From Gaeumannomyces sp. JS-464 (lineage: Eukaryota > Ascomycota > Sordariomycetes > Magnaporthales > Magnaporthaceae), in the NCBI GenBank assembly GCA_002197995.1, contig NGZR01000001.1:10168001-10232000 (forward strand): DNA of 64,000 bases, written 5' to 3'. Position 1 is the first letter of the stretch, and each line of letters starts with the position of its first letter. Shown piece by piece: positions 30,722 to 42,859 of the stretch. Both the position numbers and the translations under genes were made by a program. The notes under the pieces were generated by a model. The model did no database searches. It was not told the DNA's origin and was given only the letters and a program-made list of their open reading frames with translations.

Positions 30722-33700
30722 CTACTGGGCTAGGGAAGCCCCCTCTTTCTCGTGGGGGTTTGGCTGGTCGAGCGCGAGCTCTTTGCGCAGATCCGGCAGG
30801 AACCTATCTATCCGCTTCCACGTCTCTACCCAGAGCTTCTCCTTTGACGGGTCCTGCTGGGGAGTCACGAGCAGCCCGCTGCTCGACATGAAGAGCAGCA
30901 CGTTCTTGAGATTTTCGGGGACAGCCTCCTCCTAAAACAAACAAACAGATGTCCAGGTTAGCGTCATGCTACAGGGCCCAGAAGAGGAGAAACACATGGC
31001 AAACTCACAAGACTGTCGCCCTGCCCGCTGTTCATCAACCGATCCATTATGTCGATGATCTTGAGCCACAGGTCTAGCATGCCGTCCCACTCCGACAGGA
31101 GCACGAGATATTGCAAAAAGACCTTGCACAGCAGCGACGCCGCCTGCACCCTCGTCTCGCTCATGCCGTCGCGGTCGCTCGAGAAGACCTCGGGCTTGAG
31201 GAGGCGCAGGATGAGCGGGAAGAGCACCTCGCCAAAGATGGCCGTCCACTCGCGGTGGTCGCTCGACGTGATGTCGGGCGACAGGAGCGACCGCTGCAGC
31301 GACGAGAAGGCCAGGTGCCGCACCTCGCGGCACGGGTTCGTGCACTGCGCCGTCAGCGCCTCGAATACCGGCAGCCAGTAAGCAGCCCACGCTGGAATTG
31401 TCGTCAGTCGGATGCTCGAGCCGCCTGTTGTTGGTGGCTGTGATGGTGGTGCCTGGTTTCCTCCCGTACCTTCGTTGTTCTCTAGGAGCGACTGGTTCAT
31501 GAGTTGAGGAATGCGCGAAGTCATGCTATATACGATGTTGACGGCCTTGACGCCACGCTTCACAACGGCATTATCGCTAGCAGAAAGTTAGCCTCGGAAG
31601 ACTTGCAATGTGCTATCGGGATCGGAATCATACCTGGCCTTCTCCTGCTTCGATGGCGGCGCCTTACGCTGCCTACGCTCTATAGCCGCCTTCTGCTCGA
31701 CCTGGGAGCCGACGTGGGCAGCCATGGCAAACTCGTTCAGTAATGCAATAGCAGGCCTATAGTTGTCCGCGATGACGGCCAGCGGCGACTCGCTGACGCC
31801 GTTCTCGAGAATCTCAAACACAGTCGGCGCGGCCTTGGCGCTCGGGGCTAGCGTGCCCATGATGGCCCAGAAATCTGGCGACGTCATGATCTCGTTTCTT
31901 AGCGGCCCGGCTCGTCGACACAGACCTTGATGCCCTGGAGTAGGACCTCGGCGGACCTGGAGAGAGTGTCCTTGGAGAAGCTCGAGACTGCATGCAGGAG
32001 CACCGGGGCGCGGACAAAGTCAAAGTCGTAGCTAGCCTTGAGAAGCTTGAACAGGTAGAATGATGTCCTGCCGACAAGAACTGCGTTATAGGTGGCGGCA
32101 TCCCGGAGCACGGCATGCAAGGAGTCGGCGACGCGCTTGCCCACGAGCTCGACGGTCTCGGCGTCGCGCAGCGCAAGCACCGTGCAGAATTCCATGATGT
32201 ACACCATGGCCGGGTCGTAGGTCAGCGTGTTTTGCGGCTTCGGCCCGTTGACCGCGGCGGAGTTGGGCGGGATGTTGTCCGACTTGACCGTGATCACGAC
32301 ACCACTGTCCTCGGGGATCTCAGCGATCAGGGAGTCAACCAGCGACTCTAGGCTTTCGCCAGAGAGGCTGTTGATGTTGGCAAACACGTCACCCAAGTGG
32401 CAGGCGTTGACGCAGTCGACAGTGCACAGCGTGCTCTCGAGCTCCTCGTCCGACGGCTCCGGCGGGTCGTCGGCGGCATAGCTGGAGATGTACGATGTGA
32501 AGGCCGAAAAGAAGCCCGTTTCGGCCTGCTTGGAGCCGCGGTCGATGACCAGAGACGGGCTCTGCAGCGGGATGGCCGGCAGGCTGATGCGGCTCGCGTC
32601 GCTCGAGAAGAAGGGCGGGATGAGGGAGTTGACAAAGAGGTTGAGCCAGATGCGGATGACGTACTTCCAGCTCTTGCGCACCACGTGCTCGTTGTCGCGC
32701 ACGACGCGGAAAAGCACGAGCGTGGCCAGCTGCGCCCTGAAGTCGCGGCCCAGCTTCACGGCAAGCTCGCTAACCATGACGCTGTTCTCGGCCACCTGCA
32801 CCTCGGTGTTGAGGCTCGTGTTGCTCAGCGTCTCGCTGCCCAGGGTCGTCATGTGGCTCAGGCAGTAGATTGATCTGGTCCAGCGCCTCCGTCACCCCGT
32901 ACCGCGACGCGATGCGCGCGCACTCGTCGAAGCCCGCAACGACCCGCCCAAACACCGTGTCGTCTGTGGCCGACATGAAGACGTACGACAGCGTCGCCAC
33001 GATGGGCTTCCACGTTGCCGCAAACATGTCGGCATCGTACACGTTTGTGTTGCACTCGATGAGCGGCCCGGCCGCCTCCGTCTTGGAGAGCAGCTCCCTC
33101 CAGGCGTAGTCAAAGGCGTGCTTGTTGTCGTGCTCGTCCGGGAGGATGATCTCATTGTACTTGATGGCCTCGAAGATGGTCTGCAGGTACTCAGGCGGGA
33201 AGTCCTTGCCGCCGTTGGTGCCCCGCAGGTTGCGCGAGAACTGCTCCACCGTCATGCGCTTCTCCAGCCTGACGTTCGGGTTGTGCTGGTCCGTGTTTAG
33301 GATGATGATGGCATAGGACAGCACGTAAACCGAGTCTTCGTCTGCCACATCCTTCGAGTCCGTCTTGGCGTAGTACTTCTTGGAGAAGATTTGAACAATA
33401 CGCTCGATCAGCGGCGCCTCGCCGGGGAGACGGAAAGTCTCGAGCATCAGCCGCAGGGACTCGTCCACCCGCTTGCCCCTGAAGTCGAACTGGTCGATGA
33501 ACTCATCGAGGAGGGCCTCGTTGCCCTTCTTGGCGAGGAAGTCGCCCAGCACCGCCTTGGACACTCGGGTGGTGCCGCTCAGGAAGCTGGCGACCTCCTT
33601 CGGATCGCCAAGGTCTTTGATGATGCCCTTGTCGTGGAGAAAGGCCAGGCCGCCCTTGGGGCTCTCGTTGAACTTGCTCGTCCCCTTGACGATGATGCGC

Positions 33701-35925
33701 TTGCGCCGCCTCTGCTCTCTTAGCTCGGCGGGGTCGATCAGTCTCTCCAGGACCGGCGGCTCGTCCAGCCGCTCCGCGATAAACTGAATAAAGCGCAGTA
33801 GCGCGTCCAGGCATAGCGGCGGCACACTGGTCGTGCTCCAGGTCGCCGAGTCGGGCAGCGCGTTGCGCGAGAGCAGCCCAATCATGTCCTCGCACAGGTC
33901 CGCGCGGTTCTCATCGCAGTCGTAGTTGACAAACAGCTCCACCATGAACGTCGGAACCCTAGCCAGGACGCCAATGTTCTCCACCATGGCCTGTCTAGCG
34001 TCCGGCTTCCGAGCGCCGCCCTCGAGCCCCAGCTTCTGGCGATCCTTGACCGGCACTGGCGTGGACCGCCCGCTGCCGGACTGCGACGGCGGAGGCTTGA
34101 CGAGCTTCGGAGACTGCGGGATGCCCGCGTACAGAGAAGGGTCGATATTGACTTCCTTGGGGATCTCGACCGCAGGGTGAAGGCACGCCACGAGGTACGA
34201 CAGATACAGCTCCTGCTGCAGCTTGAGCACACCCCGGCACACGTGACAGTAGGGTGCCGGCAACGATGAGCGACTCCTGCAGGATGACCATGTTGTCGGA
34301 TCTGACGAGCTGGAACAGGAAGCAGCACAGCTTGTCTTCGGCAATGGTCGCGAGCGCGGGATGCCGGGCAATGGACGGGCCGGCCACCTCCAAGGCGACA
34401 TGAATTATCCGGAGGGCCATCACCCTCATGGCGTCGGGGTGCTTCCGGTCATGAGGGTCCAGGAAGTTGACGAGGACCCTGAAAAGTTCCCTGACCGAGG
34501 GAAGCGAGTACGGTCTCAGGTCGACCGACTCGGAGCTCTGGGTGCTACCCGAGGCAGTCGTGCTCGTGCTAGGGCGGCTGGCTGCCTCTGTCGACTCCTC
34601 CTTGGCGGGCTCGCCGCTCGCCTCGGCCGGGACTTCAGGGGCCTCTACCTCGGGGGCCGCCCCCAGGAGTGGGTCTGTGGCCGCAGGGCCGTCGTCAGCC
34701 GCAATGCCGTCGCCCCCCACAGGGACACTGGCGCCTGCAGATTCTATGCTGCTCCTCTCGGAGCTGTGCGAGGGCCGGGGCTCCGCCGACAGGGTAGCCT
34801 GGACCTGGGACGGCGGCTTGGGCACGTCGTTGGCGGCGGGGTCCATCTTGACGTTGTCCATGTCGCCGTTAGTCTTGCGGTCGAGCGCGTCGCTCTCCTC
34901 TCCGGCCTCCTCCTCGAGGTGTTTGAGGTCCTCAAAGATGATCTGGCACATGCGGATCATGGAGTCCTCAGCGGTGCGCCTCAGGACCTCGGAGAAACGG
35001 GCGCGGGAGCAGATGGTCAGCCCCCTGCCCATCATGTCGCACACGCTCTCGTCGCTCAGGATGTCGCCGCCCGGGCCCGAGAGCATGTCCTCCATCAGGT
35101 GCAGGATCATGAGCAGCACAACCTCCTCCTGTGCCGAGTCGCTTATGTCGAACTGGCAGTGCGTAATAGCGGCCGGAGAGAGACTGCATGGCTAGGGCGA
35201 AGCGGGGAGAGCTGGGGCAGATGAAGCCGTAGGCGAGGAACTTGCGCATGGCTCGGAGCGCCAGGATGGTGATCGGGGCGGCCGTGCCCTTGGTCTGGAT
35301 GATCTGCAAGAAGGGATAGAGGAGCATGAGGGAGTCGAAGTTGTGGATGTCTAGAAGTGTGTCAGCATGACAAGCAAGGCGTTGCGCCCGAGGATCCTGC
35401 CTCTCCTCGCCTCCTCCCCAGTGGCGGGGCCGTACCTTTTACTCCAGCCAGCTCGTTCCGCAACCTCGCGAAGCCGGATATCAGCGGGTTGTCCGCCATG
35501 CTCTTCCCCTTCTTCCCCCTGAGACCCCATCTGTTGGCCGGCCCAAAGTCGGCCGCATCGCCCAGGATGCCCTTGCCGCCGGCGCCTTTGGCCTTGCTGC
35601 GGCCGCTCCTCGTCAGGCCGGGGCTGGGGGGGCCGAGCTGGACGGGGTTCGGGGCGCCGCCCAAGATTGCGGAGACGGACGAGTGCTGCGAGCGCGCATA
35701 CTTCTGGATGGCCGACGTGATGGATATGCACTCGGATATAACGAGCGACACGGGGTCGACGGCGACCGAGACGGGGCGGTTGCGGTACTGCATCCGCGAC
35801 GTCCGCGGGCTCATGGGGCGCGGGGCCAGGTGGTCTAGAGCGTCGGGCTCCATGATCCTCGGGATCGCCTCATCTCGGCTCATCCTGCGGTGCGCAGGAC
35901 TCGGACGCTGATGCTTGTTGGGCAA
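30722..35925 (-). CDS. ARF guanine-nucleotide exchange factor, Gea1/Gea2/GBF1 family (Sec7 domain)
   Basis: Large Golgi GEF activating ARF GTPases for COPI traffic. Start 35925 (or Met at 35883). The N-terminus has MQYRNRPVSVAVDPVSLV and ISECISITSAIQKYARSQHS, the DCB region. An 85-nt intron (35435-35351) precedes DIHNFDSLMLLYPFLQIIQT. The HUS region and a Ser/Glu-rich insert follow, then VRELFRVLVNFLDPHDRKHP. The Sec7 domain spans about 33660-33130: GLAFLHDKGIIKD, FRLPGEAPLIERIVQIFSKK with the catalytic Glu, and SYAIIILNTDQHNPNV. C-terminal HDS segments follow, with introns at 31633-31577 (57 nt) and 31008-30932 (77 nt) and the end EKEGASLAQ. Small indels interrupt the frame near 35178 (SLS|AAITHCQF), 34245, 32868 (LDQI|YCLSHMTT) and 31905 (DEPG|PLRNEIMTS). 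About 1,600 residues. Confidence 0.93.
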
Positions 35926-37065
35926 GGCTGATGGCGATGGTGCTGGTCCGCTGCGTGGCGGCGTCGCTGGCTTCGGGCTGTCGCGACAGTATAGACTCGG
36001 GTGCAGCTAGGCCGAGGAGTGATGGTACGTCAAAAACGGCGAAAGAATGCCGGCCGGGTGGGAGCGGAAGAAAAAAAATATCTAAGTGTTTCTGGTTCGC
36101 GAGGAACGGGGCTGGGATAAGGATGGATATCCCAACCAGAGGCGCGCGCAAGGCTGCCGCTTCGTGACAAAAGGAGAAGATGTCACAACCCCAAATGCAA
36201 GAGGCAAACAAAGCAGAGCGAGAGGTCAGCCGGATCCAGCTGGGAAAGGAAAATAATACACGGCCAGGGACTCTGGCAGGGACAAAAATGACCGAGGAAA
36301 AAAGATATCTGGCGGGTTTCTTGGATCACCGCGTGCGCAGCGAATCAATGTCGGCGGCCGCGCTCAACTGAACACCTGGAGCTTTGACGGCGGCTTAGCG
36401 AGCACGTCCCGTCGGTTCAGGACCCCGAATTGGACCCGCCAGGCTCCAGCGCCGCAGGTGACGTCCCTGGGGCCGTGCTCCACGCGCAGCCAGCATGACC
36501 CCACCACAGGATTGGCTGGAACGAGCATTATGGCGAGGCCATTGCTGAAGACGCATGGGAGACATCATCTGCACGCCACACGGTACCATGTCTTGTTCGT
36601 CCCGTCTTCCGAGTTTGTTGAAACAGAGAGACCATCGATTCTATTTAGGTAGCGCATGAGTAAAACGCCCTCCGGGGCGGGTGAAGCCAACAAAACAGCA
36701 AGACACCAGCAAGGAAAAACAAACACCACCCCGAAGAGTGCCCGTGTACGTCTAGGATTCGTTCGCATCATCTTTCAAGCAAGATATCAAATGCCGCCGT
36801 TCAAACAAACGCCCCAAAAGAACCAGAAGCCGCGGCAGACTTGGCCGAGGCTCGCTATGTTGTTACAGTGCAGTGGATATGTCATGCCTGGACCGTTTAT
36901 GTTTTCCCTCGCCTGGTCGATGGAGCAAAGTGGGAAATGGTCGGGAAAATATGGTCGGTAAGAATAGTACCGCCGCCACCGCCTCGTCACCGATTAATGA
37001 GACTCGTTCCGAGACAGGTATAAAGCAATTGTTCGCAAGAGCGACTGCTTGGCAGAAGAGTACAA
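35926..37065. other. 1.1-kb intergenic region
   Basis: Upstream region of the ARF-GEF and 3' flank of MNN9. Overlapping short frames only; no RNA gene, repeat or transposon recognised. Confidence 0.45.
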
Positions 37066-38839
37066 CTACTGCTGCTTCTTGGCCTTGGTGTCGTCGGTCT
37101 TCTTGGCGTCCTTGCCGTCTGCCTTGGCCTTGTCGTCGGCCTTTGCCTTGTCGGCCGGCTTCTTTTCGCCCTGGGCGATGTTCTCGATGGCCTGCTTGTC
37201 CTTTTCCCACTGGCCGCCCGCGTCGCCAAACGTATCCTTCATCTTTTGTGCCTTTTCGGCCTTTTCCTTCTCCTCGGCCTCGCGAGCGATCCGTTCACGC
37301 TCCATTTCCTGTGTAGCCAAAATGCGGTCAGTGACCTGAGACAGGCTGATGGGCTCGGGCGATGAATAGTCCTTACCTCCATGTGTTTGATGTCGTCGAC
37401 GCTGGGCTCGTACAAATGCCAAATCGTGTAATGGGGCAGTCCGACAACGGAAAATTGCATCTTCTTAGCCATCTGTGAGGGGGTTGTTAGCGCTCCGCAC
37501 CCCTTGGTGTGGTTCCGCAAGCCCAACATGGTCTCGTACCTTGCCAAATCCTTCCGTCTCGGCATGCTTCTCAAAGCTGAAGGCAGGGAAGTGGCAGCCG
37601 GATCGGAACACCTTGGCCTTGGCCAGGATGCTGACACCACCGACTCCGTCGATCTCCATCTCCATGTCCGGGTCGCCGTAGGGGTCGCGGAGGTATGCCA
37701 GATGAGGCCGCCACGTCGCGTACTCGGCGTAGCCCTCGACAATGACGGCGTCCTCGTCAAGCGTGTCGGCAAGGGCCAGGGCGGTCTCGGATTCCTGCCA
37801 CGAGTTGAGATCGTAGGGCTGCTCTCCGCCGAGCCAGTCGGGGAGAGGACGCCAGACGTCTGTAGACGGGCTGGGTTAGCGGCGGCGGTGGGACATCGGG
37901 GGCCATTTTGGGACCCCCAGCCACCACGACACGGATCAACTCACTTGGAACAATAACGTCCTTGTTGTGGCGCATCAGGTCCTCCAGAATGGTAAAGGGA
38001 GCCGTCTCGACGTCGACGTCCCTCCAGTAGACCCACGAGTGATAGGGGCGGAGGGCGGCGCTGAGCAACCAGTTGCGGGCCTGGGCCATGAGCTTGCGGC
38101 GGCTGGCCTGGGCCGCGAAGCCGTGGCGGCTCTCGACGTCCTGGTTGACCTTCTGGCCAAAGTCCTTCTCGATGATGGAGATCTCGCCGTACCACTGGTC
38201 CGAGTCCTCGTCGGCCTGGATCTTCTCGAGATTGTCGACGAGCACCTTCAGCGTGTTGTCCTTGGAGTCGGACACCAGGAAGGCCAGGTCGATCAGGTGG
38301 TGCGGGTAGGTGAAGTTGCGCAGGTGCGAGAAGAACATGCTCAGGTGCGACTCGGCGTCGCGGAGCGGCACGCACATCAGGATGCGCTCCTCGCGCTCCC
38401 ACCCCCGCGCGGTGCCCTGCACGTTAGACAGGTCATAGTAGCGCACCGTCTCGACGAGGTTGTGGGCGCCGCCGCCGCCGATCAAGCCGAGCGAAAAGAG
38501 GGACGCGACCGTGTCGAAGCCAGGCCATACAACGCATGCGAAGAAGATGAGGGCAGATACGATTCCGAGTCGTGCGATTAGACGTCGCCGGCGTCGTAAT
38601 GAGGGTGTTGTTGTCCGGGGTTGATACCTGGGGAGCGAAGGAAAGGTTGCCCGATGGTCAGTCTGCGCTGATTCTCGTCGAGCAGAGGCGTCGCTGCGAC
38701 CCCCGACCCGGTCGCGCCGTGCTTACCTGTGCGGAGAGAACTCCAGTGTGTTGGATGAAGGCGGGTAGCCGTTGGAGTAGCCCGTGGCCTGGTGCCGGGG
38801 TATCACCTTGGCCTTGGTGGATGAATATGACGGTAGCAT
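37066..38839 (-). CDS. MNN9: Mannan polymerase subunit MNN9 (GT62), five exons
   Basis: Golgi alpha-1,6-mannosyltransferase subunit that extends the outer chain of N-glycans. Exons on the minus strand are 38839-38727, 38627-37945, 37859-37540, 37472-37377 and 37308-37066, separated by introns of 99, 85, 67 and 68 nt. The total is 1,455 nt, 484 residues, with no frame correction. The N-terminus is MLPSYSSTKAKVIPRHQATG, then a basic stretch and one membrane anchor (RLGIVSALIFFACVVWPGF), a type II Golgi topology. The catalytic region has GWEREERILMCVPLRDAE, YWRDVDVETAPFTILEDLM with the DxD, VIVPNVWRPLPDWLGGEQPY and GVGGVSILAKAKVFRSG. Also FPAFSFEKHAETEGFGK and GLPHYTIWHLYEPS. These wordings are MNN9, not ANP1 or VAN1. 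The tail is an unusually Lys/Ala/Asp-rich repeat (KADDKAKADGKDAKK). Confidence 0.96.
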
Positions 38840-41364
38840 CGCGCCCGTGATGGCCGACCTGGGCGGCTGTGTTGCCCGGGACGGCGGCCCTCAGGGGCTG
38901 GAAGTAAATGGACGGCGGCGAGGTCGTGCTAGGCCGGGCACTAGGGGCCGTCGGGGGCGCGCAGCTTTGTGGGATCGTGAGGCAGGAGGAGCACGTCAAT
39001 GCATCACGGGAAAGAATTGGACGAGAAGGAAAGGGGAAGAAAAAGAGAAAACGGGGGTATCGGCAGGGCTTGGCGGATCGTGAGCCGTTGGGACGTCGCA
39101 CAAGGAAATGCAAGAACAGGCAAGGAGAGAAGGGCGTTGTCCATTCGTGATGAATCTGAATCAGCCACGAAGTCGGCTCCTCAGACCAGCAATTCGCTTT
39201 CTCCAGTCGTTTCGTTCCCTAAATGGCGTCCCCTTTTTTTTTTTCAGTTCGCTGTCCAGACGGGCGGGAATACCTTGGCTCCACTGTCAGTACTTTAATT
39301 CGCCCAGCAAACCCGCATGTACAACATGTACCGCAACCCTGGCGCTCCAAGCTTCGACGTACCCACGCACCCAGGGAGCCAGGCACCGCCAACTTGCTAC
39401 GACCAATGAAACAGATTTTTCACGCAGTGATAATGCGGCAGAAGTTTCCTTCGTCCTGTCGCCAACGGGCTGTCAGGTGGCTGTTGGCCTGTACCTGTGC
39501 GACGCGATGTGCACTCCCGTCGTCCAACACGGGATGCCATTGAAACGATGCCCTGTTTTTCGACATGGAGATCTCCATAGACGATCATTCTTGCATGCAC
39601 GCACTTCTTCCCCCTTTCGCCCAAGGTTTGCTTTTCGAGTATTTTTATTATGTATTTTTACTTCTCCCTTCCCCTTTTCCTCGCAGCTGACAGTGGGCCC
39701 CGATTCGAACTCGAATCCAGCTGCACCAACTGTCCCGGTGCCAACTTGTTCACTTTTCACCCCTACCCGTCTCCAAAAGTGATATTATTTCCTACCTGGT
39801 CGAAACTAGCACAGGGCGCGGCTCTTGCGCTATCGGGTGAGCCCTTTTACGACATCCAACAGTTCAGGTCTAGCACTGCACAAGTCTGCGTTAGCCGAGT
39901 CCATCACCAAACGAACCATCAGACGAGTGTGTATGCGAGTGCTCAGAAAGCCGGTTAATTCATTCCGACTGTCCAGCCCAGGCCCAACCACATGCCAAGA
40001 CGACATGCGGCGAGCCCAGGCACTGGAGCCAAATTACAGACCCCGAAGGGCCCAACTCCACAACTCGTCATCACAGACAAGTCTGCTAGAGTGCGAGAGG
40101 ATGGATCGGACAGGCATGTCATTGAATGGATAAGCTATTATCATCATCGTAGGGGTAGCAGTTGGCGTGCCTGAACGTAGAAAGAAACCTACAGCGTGTA
40201 ATGCGCAGGATTGGCAGTCAAGCCTTCTATCCTTCCATGGCCAGCATGTCCAAGACACATCTGTACACTCGTTAGCAGGCTTGCTCCCCTTTTGCGTGCG
40301 AACAAGACAAGAGTGAGGCTCCAAGTGAGTTAAATCAGAGGTTGTTTTTGGTATAGGTGTGTCATCACATGCATTCAGTAGCAGAACTGAAAAAAAAAGT
40401 GTTGTCATCAGGGACTCGAGTGGAGAAAACGAAGCAAAGAAGATTTGTAGGACGTACCACGCAAGCAAGACCATGTAGGCGAAGCTGTTGGCTGGTTAGC
40501 AGACACGATAGAATTCATCAAGAGCGAGGCCTGTCACTGATGCCATGTTAGCGATGAACCCAGAGGCGCCGTGGTAACATGGATAGGTGTCGAAGGGGAT
40601 GCTTCAGATGGTAGTGCATGTAGTTTTCCATTCGCTCAGGTGATCGCGAAGTAAAGTGGAAGTTGTCTCATCAACAGCGTGCGGTCGAGGCGGAAGCGCG
40701 CTCGCTGCTCGTCTGGAGAGGGTCGAACGTACCGAAAGAATCGACATGCGCGGGGAGTACGCAAAAGACGAGGTAATCGAGGCCTGCGACGCGCCTGGTA
40801 TGGCGACAAGCTGCGCCCAGCCGGTAGCCTCGAACCAAAAGCGCGGCTGGTATCGCATCGTTGTCGAGATTCCAGGCGTCGAGGCGGGCTCGCGACTGGG
40901 AGTGGGAGGAAGCAGGAAGATTTTTGCACGACGGGGAGCTCTGCAAATGTTTTCTTTTCAAGCTCTTGCCCAATGTGGGTCAATGGTGGGGTGGAGAATC
41001 TGAGCCTCAGATGTGGCTTGCGACGGCGGGCTCCAGCCGTGTGTGGCTGCCAAGCCTGAGATTTTGTGCAGGGGTCTGTCTCCGCTGGTGCTCTTGACCA
41101 GCAACCAGGAAGCAAACGAGACACTCGCAAGTAGAGAAGAAATCTCTAGAATTGCCGATTTTGACCTAGATTTTTTTTTTTTTTTTTTACTTTTCTGTTG
41201 ATCCTCTTGCTTCCTGTGACCATTCCGTGGCGTTCCCATATAACAGCATCACAGCTTGCGGGCACGGAAGCAGCCCAAGTCGGCCCCAGCTAGCTCGTCT
41301 CAACCAGAGCTGACCCAGGCCTCACTCCCGGTCCTTCACGAGATTCTCGTTTTCTCTCTTCTCA
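38840..41364. other. 2.5-kb divergent intergenic region with T tracts
   Basis: Between MNN9 (-) and MTR3 (+). It holds a T11 tract at 39234-39244, a T18 tract at 41171-41188 and pyrimidine-rich stretches. Several frames are open for 100-220 codons but have no motifs and overlap each other on both strands. The one most like a protein is 40656-41003 (+, GTG start), which I do not call. No RNA gene recognised. Confidence 0.45.
41171..41188 (+). repeat. T18 homopolymer
   Basis: Eighteen consecutive T, about 180 nt before the MTR3 start. Possibly a nucleosome-excluding element of the MTR3 promoter; its exact length is unreliable. Confidence 0.8.
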
Positions 41365-42302
41365 ATGGCAGACAGGCGGCGCATAAACGGCCCAGTGGGC
41401 ACGACATATCCTCCCATCTTCATCGATGAGTCTGCAGCAAAGGGAAAGCAGGTCCAGAGGGTACGGTCAAGGCCGCCAAACACCATCAGGAAGATGTGTA
41501 GGTCTCCCTGCCCCTGGTATCCAGAACCACGATGAAGCTGACCCACCCGACAGTTCTCAAAACTGGCATAACACCGCCCGCCAGCGGCTCGGCGTACCTG
41601 GAGATCGAGCACCCATCGGGCAACGGGACGTCGGGCCTGAAGCTGGCCTGCACGGTTCACGGCCCGCGGGCGTTGCCGCGGTCCGCGCCCTTCTCACCGC
41701 ACATTGTGCTGTCGACGCACGTCAAGTACGCGCCCTTCGCCACCAAGCAGCGCCGCGGCTACATCCGCGACGCCACCGAGCGCGACCTGTCGGTGCACCT
41801 CGAGACGGCCCTGCGCGGCGTCCTCATCGCCGACCGGTGGCCCAAGAGCGGTGTCGACGTCATTGTCTCTGTCATTGAGGGCGACCAGGACCGCCGCGAC
41901 GGCAGCCAGCCCACTACTGATGACGAGGCCTGGGCACCATGAGCGTGCTGAGCGGCTGCGTCACCGTGGCGTCGGCGGCGCTGGCCGACGCGGGCATCGA
42001 CTGCGTCGACGCCGTTGCTGGCGGCGTGGCCGCGCTGGTTGTGGACGCGGGGCGCCCGAGGGTGCCGAGGGCACTATCGTGCTCGACCCGGTCCCGGCAG
42101 AGCACGAGAAGGTTGTGGCCGCCTGCTGCGTCGCCTACCTCCCAAACAGGGACGAGGTGACGAATCTGTGGTTTAAGGGGATGTCGCGACGTCCGACACG
42201 GCGCTGTATCTGAACATGGTCAACAATGCGGTCAAAGCGTCGAAGAGTGCAAACCGTGTCTTGACAGACAGCTTGAAGGAGACGATCCAACAAACGATAT
42301 GA
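41365..42302 (+). CDS. MTR3: Exosome complex subunit Mtr3 (RNase PH domain), frame breaks
   Basis: Non-catalytic RNase PH-like subunit of the exosome ring. Exon 1 (41365-41497) gives MADRRRINGPVGTTYPPIF and RPPNTIRKM. A 56-nt intron (41498-41553; donor GTAGGT) restores RKMFLKTGITPPASGSAYLE. The core reads LKLACTVHGPRALPRSAPFS, HIVLSTHVKYAPFATKQRRG and YIRDATERDLSVHLETALRG, then RWPKSGVDVIVSVIEGDQD. One missing base near 41932 leads to MSVLSGCVTVASAALADAG and DCVDAVAGGVAALV. Another near 42040 leads to GAEGTIVLDPVPAEHEKVVA. A third near 42185 leads to ATSDTALYLNMVNNAVKA and the end LKETIQQTI (stop 42300-42302). Placement in the exosome ring is family knowledge; the RNase PH fold is evident from the sequence. 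Confidence 0.92.
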
Positions 42303-42859
42303 GGAGATATTGGTAGACGGCACTCTATGGGAACGCCCCGTTTCCAAGAAGAGCCTGCGGTAAAACATGCAAGAAGCACGTCTAGGTAGTCGATGAATAT
42401 ACCCAGCACCCAAACAGGTTGTGCTTTGATAGACAAGAATCCTGTCTGGTGATGTTTCCGTTGCTCGCAAGCACCTGACTGGACTGTAGGGTATGGATGA
42501 AATATCTGGTTGTCGTCATTCGTTTTCCCCATTTATTATACGCAATCCTGCTGTTGGACAAGGGCAGGGGAATGGTCGTCTCTCCATGTTGATATCGTTC
42601 AAATCATTCAATGCAGTGGAGCGTGCAGTCAAGCATAGCTTCAGTGGTGCTAGTGACAGTCGCACTCTGTAAATTAGTGGTACAGCCTGGAAGTTCTCCA
42701 CCCCACAGACAACCGACAGCGGACCCGACGAACACAACTTCGCCTCGTGCATCGCCATCTTCACTTCCATGATCGCCGGGCCTCTGGAGAGCCGCCGTTT
42801 GACCGACGGAGAACTTGTTCGCCACAAGTCTTGAGTTTAAGGCCGCAATTTTTGGAGCC
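42303..42859. other. Intergenic region upstream of TTI2
   Basis: 557 nt between two co-oriented genes; presumed MTR3 3' UTR and TTI2 promoter. No gene or repeat recognised. Confidence 0.5.

Noticed and set aside
30964..31563. Separate short gene at the 3' end of the ARF-GEF region
   Set aside because: Introns at 31633-31577 and 31008-30932 connect it in phase to the Sec7 protein, giving the expected HDS C-terminus.
40656..41003. Possible 115-residue protein
   Set aside because: Requires a GTG start and has no recognisable family; overlapping frames on the other strand are equally long.
41496..41553. MTR3 intron starting one GT earlier (at 41496)
   Set aside because: That donor leaves the wrong phase; the GTAGGT at 41498 restores RKMFLKTG in frame.
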